In this document: piece by piece, positions 9,401-17,386 of the stretch
Layout: every line of letters begins with the position of its first letter
Position numbering within the stretch: the first letter of the stretch is position 1
NCBI RefSeq assembly: GCF_029335485.1
Contig: NZ_JARJLM010000673.1
Coordinates: 1-32,316 of the forward strand
Source: Cupriavidus basilensis
GTDB lineage: Bacteria; Pseudomonadota; Gammaproteobacteria; Burkholderiales; Burkholderiaceae
DNA: 32,316 bases
Direction: 5' to 3'
Position numbers and translations under genes: made by a program
Notes under the pieces: generated by a model
What the model saw: only the letters and a program-made list of their open reading frames with translations
What the model was told of the DNA's origin: nothing
Database searches by the model: none

Positions 9401-9508
9401 CCCTCTGAGCTCCCTTTGGAGATGCCTTGCGAGCGGACTGGCAGAGCCGGCACGTGACGGTACGAGATGAACTGGTTTCACCAGCGGGGACGTGGATAGC
9501 ATTGTCAT
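6461..9508 (-). CDS. FAD/Fe-S D-2-hydroxyacid dehydrogenase (YdiJ/D-LDH type)
   Basis: This 1015-residue fusion oxidises a D-2-hydroxy acid to the 2-oxo acid and passes electrons on through Fe-S clusters. The N-terminal FAD-binding PCMH domain (about 55-290) shows the RGAGTSQCG and GGMAGNNSCGSR loops. The FAD-oxidase C-terminal domain follows to about 560. A ferredoxin-like segment has CNNNGHC (598-604), C613 and the CxxCxxCxxxCP cluster (C658, C661, C664, C668). Two CCG-type domains follow (CCG at 807-808, HGHCH at 903, SCCG at 935). Length and order match E. coli YdiJ (about 1018 residues), known as a D-2-hydroxyglutarate dehydrogenase. The ATG at 9508 was chosen; a GTG at 9562 would add 18 residues, and neither has a strong ribosome site. 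It follows the aminotransferase on the same strand. Near a mandelate racemase homologue, D-mandelate, D-lactate or glycolate are alternative substrates. Confidence 0.87.
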   Translation of the reverse strand: MTMLSTSPLVKPVHLVPSRAGSASPLARHLQRELRGDVLFDAANRGRYATDASIYQMTPIGVVVPRDQADLVLALDIARDSGAPILARGAGTSQCGQTVGEALVIDNSKWLNNVVSFDPVARLVTVEPGIVLDHLNAWLKPHGLWFPVDVSTGAQCTIGGMAGNNSCGSRSIEYGNMVHNVHAIDAILADGSQANFGSVRQEPQSGRLGEILAGLREIAERECREIVERVPKVLRRVGGYNIDIFDCQNPRSYTDDGLANLAHILVGSEGTLAVSRQLTLKLSPLPVHKVLGVVSFPTFYQAMAMTQHIVKLGPTAVELVDRTMIDLSMGNPAFRPVIESALVGSPQAILLVEFAGEELGPLLGRLDDLVVLMGDLGLPGAVIRMADTGQQKALWEVRKAGLNIMMSMKGDGKPVSFIEDCAVPLEHLAEYTERLTSVFHRHGTEGTWYAHASVGTLHVRPILDMRRDGAGKMRAIAAEAAELVREYKGAFSGEHGDGLCRGEWVAWQYGPKLHQAFRDIKLLFDPQNRFNPDKIVQPPRMDDSRYFRFPPAYQTIPLKPMLDWSAWNVMRDPISGQETAPGLGGDRAQGLAKAVEMCNNNGHCRKFDAGTMCPSYRITKDEKHVTRGRANTLRLALSGQLGSEGLASREVKDVLDLCVSCKGCKRDCPTGVDMAKIKIEARSAWTQRHGLGLRERLVAFMPRYAPWASKMAPLVNLADRIPLVSSMVKRWIGFAPERSLPRFDRAFLAKRTASGRTPIDKMTVLLFVDTFNNYMEPGNAAAAERVLGAAGYDVHFSAAPGSRPLCCGRTFLAAGLVDEAKAEARRALDFLKPYVDAGVPIVGLEPSCLLSLRDEFLNYGFGDEARRLAQSAYLFEEFLVREKEAGRLQLKLNAVRGSKALVHGHCHQKAFDAFRPVQTVLSWIPGLEVETVESSCCGMAGSFGYEAEHFEASRAMAELSLLPAVRSADRDAVVVADGTSCRHQIHDGAGTSAVHVACLLASALDDEVDALLRAG

Positions 9509-9817
9509 GATAGTTGGCGATGTGCCCGGCTTCAGCCATACGCAATGGCGCCGGCCAGACACGCATGCACGGCCCGGAAGCGGCCATGCAAATATCTCAG
9601 GGGATCTCGATCAATCCACCGTTACGAGAAGCGAATGCAGTCCGGGCCGGACGGCTTTCCTCCAAACCCGGATTACCTCTTGAAACGTGGCGGCAGGCAC
9701 CGCGGCAGCGCAACGCATGTACCGGATTACGCCGCGCGCCGGCCCGTTCTTTATGAGATCTTCTTCACTGCCGGCATCGACGATGCATGCCTGGCGGTCA
9801 TCGTCGATCTTCGGTCT
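9509..9817. other. Non-coding gap between aminotransferase and dehydrogenase genes
   Basis: This 309-base stretch separates two - strand genes. I see no credible gene on either strand, no strong terminator hairpin and no clear promoter. The length suggests either a separate promoter for the dehydrogenase or a gene lost from the unit. Confidence 0.5.
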
Positions 9818-11032
9818 CTACCCCTTGGCCAGCGCCGGCACAGCCTGGTCGGCGAGATAGTCCATTGCCGCAGCAACACCGCTGGCATTGATCCTGACGC
9901 CCGAGATTTTCAAGCCCATCTCGCATCCCGCCAGCGCCGCGATCAAGGTCAGGTCATTGCAGTCGCCCAGATGGCCGATTCGGAACATGCGGCCACGCAT
10001 CTTGCCCAGTCCGGCACCCAACGAGATATCGAAGCGCTCGTACGTGTTCTTGCGTATCGCGTCGGCGTCGACACCATCCGGCATCATGACGCCGGTCAGC
10101 ACGGGGCTGTACACCGCGGGGTCGGCACACTGGATCTCGAGTCCCCAGGCCCCGACTGCCCGACGGCACGCCTCGCCGAGCCGCATATGGCGGGCAAAGA
10201 CATTGTCGAGGCCCTCCGCCAGAATCATGTCCAGCGCTTCCGAAAGGCCGTACAGGAGATTCGTGTTCGGCGTGTACGGCCAGTATCCGGTCTTGTTCAT
10301 CTCCAGTATCTCGGCCCAGCCAAAAAAACTCCGGGGGAGCCTGGCATTGCGGCTGGCTTCGATTGCCTTGGGGGACAGCGCATTGAAACTGATGCCGGGG
10401 GGCAACATCAATCCCTTCTGGGAGCCGGATACCGTCACATCCACGCCCCACTCGTCGTGGCGATAGTCCGCCGACGCGAGGCTGGAGATGGTGTCCACCA
10501 TCAGCAAAGCCGGATGCCCGGCATGATCGATGGCATTCCTGACCGCGGCGATGTCCGAGGTAACGCCCGTCGAAGTCTCATTGTGAACGACACAGACAGC
10601 CTTGATCTCATGCCCCGCGTCAGCGCGCAGGCGCGCTTCGATCATCGACGCATCGACGCCCCGGCGCCACCCCTCGATGCCCGGCAGGCCGAGGAACTCC
10701 GGTTGCAGGCCAAGATTGCGCGCCATCTTGTCCCAGAGCGTTGCAAAATGCCCGGTTTCGAACATCAGGACTTTGTCACCGGCGCTGAGCGTATTTGCCA
10801 GCGCGGCTTCCCACGCACCCGTACCCGACGCGGGGTAGATAATGACGGGGTGCCGGGTCTGGAAGATCTGCTTGATACCTTCGAGAACCTTGAGGCCGAG
10901 CGCGCCGAACTCAGGGCCGCGATGATCGATGGTCGGATAGCTGATCGCGCGCAGGATCCTGTCGGGCACAGGACTGGGCCCCGGAATCTGAAGAAAATGA
11001 CGACCGGAAGGATGAAAGTCCAGCTTAAGCAT
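9818..11032 (-). CDS. Serine-glyoxylate-type class V aminotransferase
   Basis: A 404-residue PLP enzyme of the alanine/serine-glyoxylate aminotransferase group, which transfers an amino group from serine or alanine to a small oxo acid such as glyoxylate. Visible parts are the IPGPSPVP start (16-23), DHRGPEF (36-42), the SGTGAWE phosphate loop (69-75), HNETSTG (150-156), Asp180 (MVDTISS) and the Schiff-base Lys206 (SGSQKGLMLPPG). Length matches SgaA. A perfect AGAGGAGA ribosome site, about 6 bases upstream, fixes the ATG at 11032; an in-frame upstream start at 11068 has none. It leads a - strand unit with the dehydrogenase and is divergent from the GntR regulator. Coupled to the dehydrogenase it could convert a 2-hydroxy acid via the oxo acid to an amino acid, for instance glycolate to glycine. 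Confidence 0.88.
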   Translation of the reverse strand: MLKLDFHPSGRHFLQIPGPSPVPDRILRAISYPTIDHRGPEFGALGLKVLEGIKQIFQTRHPVIIYPASGTGAWEAALANTLSAGDKVLMFETGHFATLWDKMARNLGLQPEFLGLPGIEGWRRGVDASMIEARLRADAGHEIKAVCVVHNETSTGVTSDIAAVRNAIDHAGHPALLMVDTISSLASADYRHDEWGVDVTVSGSQKGLMLPPGISFNALSPKAIEASRNARLPRSFFGWAEILEMNKTGYWPYTPNTNLLYGLSEALDMILAEGLDNVFARHMRLGEACRRAVGAWGLEIQCADPAVYSPVLTGVMMPDGVDADAIRKNTYERFDISLGAGLGKMRGRMFRIGHLGDCNDLTLIAALAGCEMGLKISGVRINASGVAAAMDYLADQAVPALAKG

Positions 11033-11190
11033 TGCGTTCTCCTCTGATAAATTTTGAATACAAAACAATTTAGCAGAACGATCTTAATAACGCCGGCAAG
11101 TGGACTTGAAGTTTTTTCAATCCATTTTGAGCATGGATTTCCCGACATTTTCGGTAATATTCCGGCACAACAAACTCACCGGAGTTTTGT
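11033..11190. promoter_or_regulatory. Divergent aminotransferase/gntR promoter region
   Basis: This 158-base stretch is distinctly AT-rich compared with its flanks and must hold the promoters of both divergent genes. It contains the palindrome listed separately at 11052-11065. I could not place -35/-10 pairs with normal spacing with confidence; a TAATAT at 11155-11160 is a possible -10 for the regulator. Confidence 0.55.
11052..11065. promoter_or_regulatory. Probable GntR/FCD operator
   Basis: TTTTG-AATA-CAAAA is a perfect 5-4-5 inverted repeat 20 bases upstream of the aminotransferase start. FCD-type GntR regulators commonly bind short AT-rich palindromes of this TTGTATACAA-like kind. On the opposite strand it reads TTTTGTAT..., and the same eight bases recur at 11186-11193, overlapping the regulator's own start codon, which would allow autoregulation. 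Binding is inferred. Confidence 0.45.
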
Positions 11191-11931
11191 ATGCACGCGG
11201 CACCACCGCCCAGCTTCCCGCGATCCAGGCCCCCCCTTCCCAAAGTGAGCCGCCAGTGGCTCCACGACGCCGTCGTGGAGCATCTCAGAAGTCTGATTGT
11301 CGAAGGCGCCCTGGCAGCAGGCCAGAAACTGAATGAACGAGAACTCTGCGAGGTTTTCGGCATCTCCCGGACACCGCTGCGGGAAGCGATGAAGGTCCTT
11401 GCGGCCGAAGGACTCATTGTGCTTGCTCCCAACCGCGGCGCATCCGTGGCAAGCATGTCGGAACTCGAGATACGCGAGGCGTTCGAGGTTTTGGGGGGCC
11501 TGGAGGCGTTGGCGGGGCAACTTGCCTGCGAGCGTATTTCCGAAGCTGAGTTGCTGGAAATCAGGGGACTCCACCAGAGCATGCTGGCCTGCCGTACGCG
11601 CAACGACCTGGCCGGCTACTATTCCCGGAATCAGATGATCCACGACAAGATCAACGAGGCAGCACGGAACACATCGTTGCGCCAGATTTATCTAGGTGTC
11701 AACCGGCGCCTGCAGGCGCTGCGCTTCCGCTCCAACTTCCAGGCGCCAAAGTGGGACAGCGCGGTACACGACCACGCCCAGATGCTGCTGGCACTGGAAG
11801 CCCGGGATGGTATCCGGCTCGCCGCCATCCTGCAGCGGCACCTGCTGGACAAGCGCGAAGCGGTGCTCGGCACGGCAGCGGCCCCATGCGAGGCGGACAG
11901 CGCCGCTTGCAGCGAAATCCCGAGCGGATGA
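11191..11931 (+). CDS. GntR-family regulator with FCD domain
   Basis: The 246-residue protein has a winged helix-turn-helix at about residues 22-90 (LNERELCEVFGISRTPLREA is the core) and an all-helical FCD effector domain at about 95-225. The domain carries the usual scattered His/Asp metal ligands (for example in IHDKIN, VHDHAQ and LQRHLLDKR). FCD regulators typically respond to organic acids such as lactate, glycolate or gluconate. GGAG at 11181-11184, 6 bases upstream, supports the ATG at 11191. It is divergent from the aminotransferase/dehydrogenase unit, so it is the obvious local repressor for those genes, with a hydroxy or oxo acid as likely effector. Confidence 0.9.
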   Translation: MHAAPPPSFPRSRPPLPKVSRQWLHDAVVEHLRSLIVEGALAAGQKLNERELCEVFGISRTPLREAMKVLAAEGLIVLAPNRGASVASMSELEIREAFEVLGGLEALAGQLACERISEAELLEIRGLHQSMLACRTRNDLAGYYSRNQMIHDKINEAARNTSLRQIYLGVNRRLQALRFRSNFQAPKWDSAVHDHAQMLLALEARDGIRLAAILQRHLLDKREAVLGTAAAPCEADSAACSEIPSG

Positions 11932-11974
11932 GCGCCTGCCTGCGCTCCAATGCTTCGCTCGGGCCATAGACAAA

Positions 11975-11998
11975 AGGGGTGGGCTACGCTTTACCCCT
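11975..11998. terminator. Weak hairpin between convergent gntR and chemoreceptor genes
   Basis: A 6-bp stem (AGGGGT with ACCCCT) and a 12-base loop lie in the 153-base gap between two convergent genes. It is preceded by AAA on the + strand side. It may act as a bidirectional terminator. Confidence 0.3.
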
Positions 11999-12084
11999 CC
12001 TCTCCATCTGGCGGTAAACGCCCGATGAATGGCCGCCTCGCCAGGAACCGGCCAGCCGCATGCGGCTGCGCGATCCCTCTGCGC

Positions 12085-13914
12085 TCAAGCCGCTGCCCGT
12101 CTGCCCCCCATGGCATTGGCCAGCCTGAACTGCCCCACGGCATCGGCAAGTCTGTTGGCTTGCTCGTGCAGGAATCCCGCGGCGGCCGATGCTTCCTCCA
12201 CCAGCGCTGCGTTCTGCTGCGTGGCATTGTCCAGTTGCGCCACGGCTTGATTGACCTGCATGATGCCGACGCTTTGTTCGCTGCCCGCGCTGGAAATCTC
12301 CCGAAGGACTTGCTCCAGCTGCTTTACGCTATCCAGGATGTTGTGCATGGTTTCCCCTGCGTCCTGGACCAGCTCCGCCCCCGAATCCACCTTGGCGACC
12401 GACGTGCTGATCAGCGCCTTGATTTCCTTGGCAGCCTGGGCGCTGCGCTGCGCCAGCGTGCGGACCTCGCCTGCCACCACCGCAAACCCGCGCCCCTGTT
12501 CGCCGGCGCGTGCGGCCTCCACGGCGGCGTTCAGCGCCAGGATATTGGTCTGGAATGCAATGCTGTCGATCACCCCGATGATGTCGTGGATCTTGGCGGA
12601 TGCCGTGGAGATTTCCTGCATCGTGGTCACCACCCTGGACACGGCATCGCCGCCACGGTTGGCTACGGCAGAGGCGGCAGCGGCCATTTCCCCGGCGCGG
12701 ACAGCGGCTTCGCCCGAGTTTTGTATGGTGCCCGTGAGTTCGTCCATGGACGCCGCAGTCTGCTCCAGGTTGGCGGCCGCCTGTTCGGTCCGGGTCGATA
12801 AATCGACGTTCCCCTGGGAGATTTCAGCGGCGGCGGTCCTGACGGACTCGCTGCTGTCCCGGATATCGAGCAGGACGGCGGAGAGCTTGTCCACGAACTG
12901 ATTGAACGCGCGAGCGATCTGGGCCACCTCGTCCTGGCCATCGGCAGGTAGCCGCTTGGTCAGGTCACCGTCTCCGGAGCCGATCTCGTCCATCGCTTCC
13001 CGCACCTGCGACAGCCGCCGGAAAGCCGAGGCCGTGAGCACGGAACCCACCACTGCCGCGAGAACCGCCACCACCGCCAGCGTGATGAACATGGCGCGCA
13101 GCACATTGCGCAAGCCCGCCAACGCTTCGTCCTCGTCCATGGCGACGACCAGTTCCCAGCTTGCGTCTTTCACGGGTTCCGCATGCAGCAGTTTGGTCGC
13201 GCCGGCGATGCGCACCTTCAGTGGGTTCTCCGGATCTCCCAGGTTGCCCAGTATATTGGCAGTCAGATCGGAGGCGAGGTCAGTGGCTGGCTTCAGGTTC
13301 AGTTTCGCGTCCGGGTGGGCAACGATGTGGCCGCTGTTGTCCGCCAGGAAGGCAAAGCTGGCGGGCGTGGGATGAATCCCCGCGATGGTGGCGGTGACGC
13401 CGTCCAGGTTCACGTCGGCGCCCACGACCGCCTTCAGCTGCCCGTCCACCAGCACAGGGAAAGCCAGCGTCACCACGAGTTTCTTTGTAGCGACATCCTC
13501 ATACGGCGCGGTAATCACGAGCTTCCCGGCGTTGGCCGCAGCTTGGTACCAGGGGCGGCCGGTGGGGTCATAGCCGGCAGGAATGCCAAGATCGCGGGAG
13601 AACACGGCGCGCTTGTCCGGATAGCCGACATAAGCGACAACGAAGCCGCCGGATTGCTCCAGTTGCGTGAGTGCCGCCATGGGATCGCCCGCCAGGCTTT
13701 CCGGCGACACGGCTTTCACCATGGCCACCCTTGCCGCAAGCCACTCGGTAATGGCCTGGGCATTGCCCTTGGTGTTCGTAACGAGGTTTTGCCTCAGCGT
13801 GAGTTCGTCGCTGCTTTTTGTGACAACGTAGGTGATACCGGTAGAGAGGGATAAGGCAATGACAACGATGGCAACACAGGTCGCCGTGATGCGTGTACGA
13901 AGCGAGAGAAGCAT
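12085..13914 (-). CDS. Methyl-accepting chemotaxis protein, amino-acid dCache type
   Basis: A 609-residue transmembrane chemoreceptor. TM1 is at about 8-30, the periplasmic double-Cache domain at 35-270, TM2 at 272-296, HAMP at 297-350 and the signalling domain at 360-600. The signalling hairpin around AFQTNILALNAAVEAARAGEQGRGFAVVA is intact. The ligand pocket shows Tyr115, Arg120, Trp122, Tyr123, Tyr138, Asp140 and Asp167. This is the amino-acid motif described for PctA-like receptors (Y121, R126, W128, Y129, Y144, D146, D173), with every position shifted by exactly six. It should therefore bind amino acids directly. No C-terminal CheR-tethering pentapeptide is seen. The ATG at 13914 was chosen because it lies just before TM1; an in-frame extension upstream to 14145 is not membrane-like, and no strong ribosome site marks either. 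Confidence 0.92.
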   Translation of the reverse strand: MLLSLRTRITATCVAIVVIALSLSTGITYVVTKSSDELTLRQNLVTNTKGNAQAITEWLAARVAMVKAVSPESLAGDPMAALTQLEQSGGFVVAYVGYPDKRAVFSRDLGIPAGYDPTGRPWYQAAANAGKLVITAPYEDVATKKLVVTLAFPVLVDGQLKAVVGADVNLDGVTATIAGIHPTPASFAFLADNSGHIVAHPDAKLNLKPATDLASDLTANILGNLGDPENPLKVRIAGATKLLHAEPVKDASWELVVAMDEDEALAGLRNVLRAMFITLAVVAVLAAVVGSVLTASAFRRLSQVREAMDEIGSGDGDLTKRLPADGQDEVAQIARAFNQFVDKLSAVLLDIRDSSESVRTAAAEISQGNVDLSTRTEQAAANLEQTAASMDELTGTIQNSGEAAVRAGEMAAAASAVANRGGDAVSRVVTTMQEISTASAKIHDIIGVIDSIAFQTNILALNAAVEAARAGEQGRGFAVVAGEVRTLAQRSAQAAKEIKALISTSVAKVDSGAELVQDAGETMHNILDSVKQLEQVLREISSAGSEQSVGIMQVNQAVAQLDNATQQNAALVEEASAAAGFLHEQANRLADAVGQFRLANAMGGRRAAA

Positions 13915-14792
13915 GCGCAGTTGAAGTGGGGACTCGGGTGACGAAAAACCGCCATGGAAACCTACGCCAGGCGGCGCCATGCCCCGGCTTACGGAAGCCT
14001 TTCGCAAAACTGTAGGAACATTGTATGAACATTGGCGGAAGGACTGCCGCCTAGCGCTTTTGGTGCTGAAAACGCCGCTTTTAGTACCGTGTTCCAGCCT
14101 ATTCCGATCGTGTTGCCGGTTCTTTGCGCATCGGGTCCGGCGCACGGTCAGAGCGTCTCATGCATCACTGGCAAGTGGAAATCCTGTGGCAAAGGCGCTT
14201 CAACGCGCATAGGCATAGGCGGGTGGATGGTGAGTGGACCGCGGCAAGGACTTGCATCCTGCGCTCGTCTGCCTGCAGCAGCGCCAGCAGGCGATCGGCA
14301 TACGGCGATGCCGTCGCGCAGGCAGTAGGGACGAAGGGCTGAGAGGAGGACCAGATTCGGATTCCCGCTGGCGTCATCGGCATGGTCACTCCCCCGCAAT
14401 CCGCGGTGCTCGCACGAGCTGGAGTCAATATGCCGGCCGGCAACAAAGCGGGACCGGCTCCTGAAACGGACCCCGAACAGCAGTTCGAAATCGCTGATCG
14501 AGGACGACAACCGAATGCGCCATGTGGCGTCTCCCGGCCGGCACTCCGCTGCACAAGAATACACAATTTACACACAAAAAAGCACAGCCCGCGCGCCCGA
14601 TACGACATAGCCTCCCGACTTGCATTGATATCTTCAAATGGCGGCGCATCGCCATATTTTCAAGGAAATGGCAAGTCACGCTAAAAATCTTCCGGACCTT
14701 CGATTACTGCAGGGTGCGAGACGCAATGACCGGGCCGGCGCCCTGTGCCGGTTGAGTGAGAAGCCCGCCCGGGCAGCCCAAGCGGTGCTCAA
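13915..14792. other. Long gap upstream of the chemoreceptor and lptD genes
   Basis: This 878-base region between two divergent genes has no convincing full gene. Short open frames exist on both strands but have no family match that I recognise. About 22 codons on the - strand (14237-14302; LLALLQADERRMQVLAAV) resemble the beginning of DUF925 nucleotidyltransferase-like proteins from memory, and the frame breaks down right after, so this may be a decayed remnant. The part from about 14560 to 14700 is AT-rich and may hold the lptD promoter. No clear sigma-28 site was found for the chemoreceptor. Confidence 0.4.
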
Positions 14793-17198
14793 GTGAGGCG
14801 CAAGCGGAACACCGGAATCCGGCCTGCTCTTCCAGCATATCGACCATACCGGCAGTTTGCGAAGTGGCTTCCCGGCAGTGGTTTGCGCCCGCTGGTGCTG
14901 GCCATGGCCAGTTGGTCGGCCGGCGTCCAGGCGCAGGCGGTGGGCTCGGCGCTGCCCGAACTGCCGCTGGCCGGGCCGACCGTGGAACAGGCCTCCGCGG
15001 CGCCGCCGGTATCCGGCAAACTCGTCCCCCGCCTGGCCGAGCCGGCCACCGCGCGGGACGACAGCCCGCCTGTGTTTGTCTCGGGCGAGCGCATGACAGG
15101 CTACGACCAGCGCCGCCTGGAACTCACGGGCAACGCCGAGATCCGCCGCGGCGGCGGCGTGGTCAAAGGCGACCGGCTTACCTATGAGCAAGACCGCGAC
15201 GAGGCTTTTGCGCAAGGCAACTCCCGCCTCTCGCGCGGCGGCTTGCTGGCGGTGGGACCGGAAGCCCGGCTCAGAGTCGAGGCCAATGAAGGCTACATGC
15301 TGTCGCCGGACTACTATTTCCGGCCGAGCGGCGGCTCGGGCAAAGGCGAACGGATCGATTTCGTCGACAAGGACCGCAGCGCCATCAAGCGCGCCACCTA
15401 CACCACTTGCTCGCCCGACAATGCGGACTGGTACTTCAGCGCGCGGCGGCTCGATATCGACAGCGACCGGCAGGTCGGCACGGCATATGACGGCGTGCTG
15501 CGGTTTTTCGATGTCCCGGTCATGGCCGCGCCGGTCTTTACGTTCCCGCTGTCAGATGCCCGCCGCAGCGGCTTCCTGACGCCGCTGCTCGGCTATCGCT
15601 CGGGCCTCGACCTGACCGTTCCCTACTATTTCAACATCGCGCCCAACCGGGATCTGACGCTGTTCCCGCGTTACCTGAATGCGCGCGGCCTACAGCTCGG
15701 CAGCGATTTCCGCTACCTCGGCGAAGGCTATGCCGGGCGCATCCGTGGCGAGTTCCTGCCCGACGACCGCAAGACCCGCACCGACCGCTGGTCCTATTCC
15801 GTCCAGCATACCCAGCACCTAGCCACGGGCCTGAACGCCTACGTGAACGTGAGCGAGGTGTCGGACGCACGCTATCCCGACGACCTGAGCTACGCCATGG
15901 CGTCGTCGGTCCAGCGCCAGTACACGAAGGAAGCCGGCATCACCTACAACTGGCGGGATCTCGCCGTGCTTGCGCGCGTGCAGAAATTCCAGACGCTCGC
16001 GCCCAGCCAGCCATCCTACGAACGCGTGCCGCAGCTCAATGCCAGATACGTGCGCTACGACCTGGGCGGCTTCGATGCGCAGGTAGAGGCGGACTACACG
16101 CGCTTCCGCATCCCGCTCACCACCGCAGGCGTGCAGCAGCCGCTTGGCGAACGCGTATTTGTCCAGCCATCGCTCAGCTATCCGATCGTGCGTCCCGGCT
16201 GGTTCGTCACGCCCAAGGCCATGTTCAATGCCACCCAGTATCGGATGGAACCAGCCAGCAACACCGCCGGCGCGGCCAACACGCTGAGCCGTGCACTGCC
16301 AACCGTCAGCCTGGATTCCGGCATGGCCTTCGAGCGCGACGCCCCGGCCATCAGCCGGTTGTTTGGCAGAGGCTTCATGCAGACGCTGGAGCCGCGCCTG
16401 TTTTATGCCTATACGCCGTTTCGCGACCAGAGCCAGTTCCCGCTGTTCGATACCGTGCAGTCCGACTTCGGCTATGGGCAGATCTTCAGCGAGACCCCGT
16501 TCACCGGCTATGACCGCATCGCCGACAACAACAAGCTGACGGCCGGCGTGACCACCCGCCTGATCGAGACCGACAGCGGCATCGAACGCTTTCGCGGCAC
16601 GCTGGCGCAACGCTTCGACTTCACCGGCCAGCGCGTGCAGCTCAACGGCACCGCGCCGGAAGCCAGGTCCGGCTATTCCGACCTGCTGGCGGCAACCACC
16701 GTGCAGCTGTTCAAGGGCTACTATATCGACGCCGGCATGCAGTACAGCCCCGGCACCGAACGCATCGTCTATTCGAACATTGCATTCTCGTGGCGGCCCG
16801 AAGAGCGCAAGCTCCTGAACGCCGGCTACCGCTACCGGCGCCCGACCTCGGTAACCGACAACGCCGCCATCGACCAGTTCGAGGTATCGGGCCAGTGGCC
16901 CATCACCCAGCGCGCCTATGGCGTGGGCCGGGTCGCCTTCGATCTCGGCGCGAACCAGCTGGTCGACGCGCTGGCCGGCATCGAATACGTGGCGGATTGC
17001 TGGGTGGGGCGCTTCGTCTACCGGCGCTTCCGCAATACCTCGCAGGGCTACACAGGGCTCCCCTACCTGGAACTGGAGTTCCGCGGGCTATCCAGGATCG
17101 GTTCCAATCCGCTGGAAATCCTGCGCCTGAATGTGCCAGGCTATACGCCCGTACTGGCCTCGCCGGTGCCGCCGTCCAGGTTCGACCACTACGAATGA
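14793..17198 (+). CDS. lptD: LPS-assembly outer-membrane protein LptD (orphan copy)
   Basis: The 801-residue protein is an LptD/OstA homologue, the outer-membrane barrel that, with LptE, inserts lipopolysaccharide into the outer leaflet. A signal peptide ends near AQA (about residue 49). The periplasmic OstA-like jellyroll covers about 90-200 and the barrel about 220-785, rich in alternating aromatic strands. Only two cysteines remain in the mature part, Cys206 (TTCSPDN) and Cys736 (ADCWVG). These fit one long-range disulfide, while E. coli uses four. The GTG start at 14793 lacks a strong ribosome site. In beta-proteobacteria the housekeeping copy usually sits beside surA and pdxA; neither is here, so this is likely a second, accessory LptD. 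It lies just before a two-component scar and pagL, suggesting a role with modified lipid A. Confidence 0.88.
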   Translation: MRRKRNTGIRPALPAYRPYRQFAKWLPGSGLRPLVLAMASWSAGVQAQAVGSALPELPLAGPTVEQASAAPPVSGKLVPRLAEPATARDDSPPVFVSGERMTGYDQRRLELTGNAEIRRGGGVVKGDRLTYEQDRDEAFAQGNSRLSRGGLLAVGPEARLRVEANEGYMLSPDYYFRPSGGSGKGERIDFVDKDRSAIKRATYTTCSPDNADWYFSARRLDIDSDRQVGTAYDGVLRFFDVPVMAAPVFTFPLSDARRSGFLTPLLGYRSGLDLTVPYYFNIAPNRDLTLFPRYLNARGLQLGSDFRYLGEGYAGRIRGEFLPDDRKTRTDRWSYSVQHTQHLATGLNAYVNVSEVSDARYPDDLSYAMASSVQRQYTKEAGITYNWRDLAVLARVQKFQTLAPSQPSYERVPQLNARYVRYDLGGFDAQVEADYTRFRIPLTTAGVQQPLGERVFVQPSLSYPIVRPGWFVTPKAMFNATQYRMEPASNTAGAANTLSRALPTVSLDSGMAFERDAPAISRLFGRGFMQTLEPRLFYAYTPFRDQSQFPLFDTVQSDFGYGQIFSETPFTGYDRIADNNKLTAGVTTRLIETDSGIERFRGTLAQRFDFTGQRVQLNGTAPEARSGYSDLLAATTVQLFKGYYIDAGMQYSPGTERIVYSNIAFSWRPEERKLLNAGYRYRRPTSVTDNAAIDQFEVSGQWPITQRAYGVGRVAFDLGANQLVDALAGIEYVADCWVGRFVYRRFRNTSQGYTGLPYLELEFRGLSRIGSNPLEILRLNVPGYTPVLASPVPPSRFDHYE

Positions 17199-17215
17199 GA
17201 CAGGAAGACAACGGC

Positions 17216-17386
17216 ATGATCACGACATCCCAGAGCACGCCCGCCGATATCCCGCCCAGGATCCTGCTGGCCGAGGACGATATGAAACTGGCGAGATTGA
17301 AGGCCCAGTGGCACGGCGGCCAGGCGCAGGCGCACGCCAGTACCGGCTCCCGTGGCGGCGCCCTCTTCACGCTACGCTGGCGATAG
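17216..17386 (+). pseudogene. Two-component scar: response regulator start fused to histidine kinase end
   Basis: This 56-codon frame begins like a response regulator (PPRILLAEDDMKLARL, residues 13-28, with the paired acidic residues at 20-22). It then jumps, around residues 29-31, to what reads as the last 25 residues of a sensor kinase (WHGGQAQAHASTGSRGGALFTLRWR; the HGG...GSRGGALF part matches the end of the HATPase domain). The simplest explanation is one internal deletion that removed most of an adjacent regulator-kinase gene pair and joined the ends in frame. AGGAAG at about 17202 precedes the ATG, and the frame starts 17 bases after the lptD stop, so the lost pair was probably transcribed with lptD. 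The short product should be non-functional: the phosphorylated Asp, output domain and kinase core are missing. Confidence 0.7.

Noticed and set aside
13915-14145. Upstream extension of the chemoreceptor frame
   Set aside because: Chemoreceptors begin just before the first membrane segment, which the ATG at 13914 provides.
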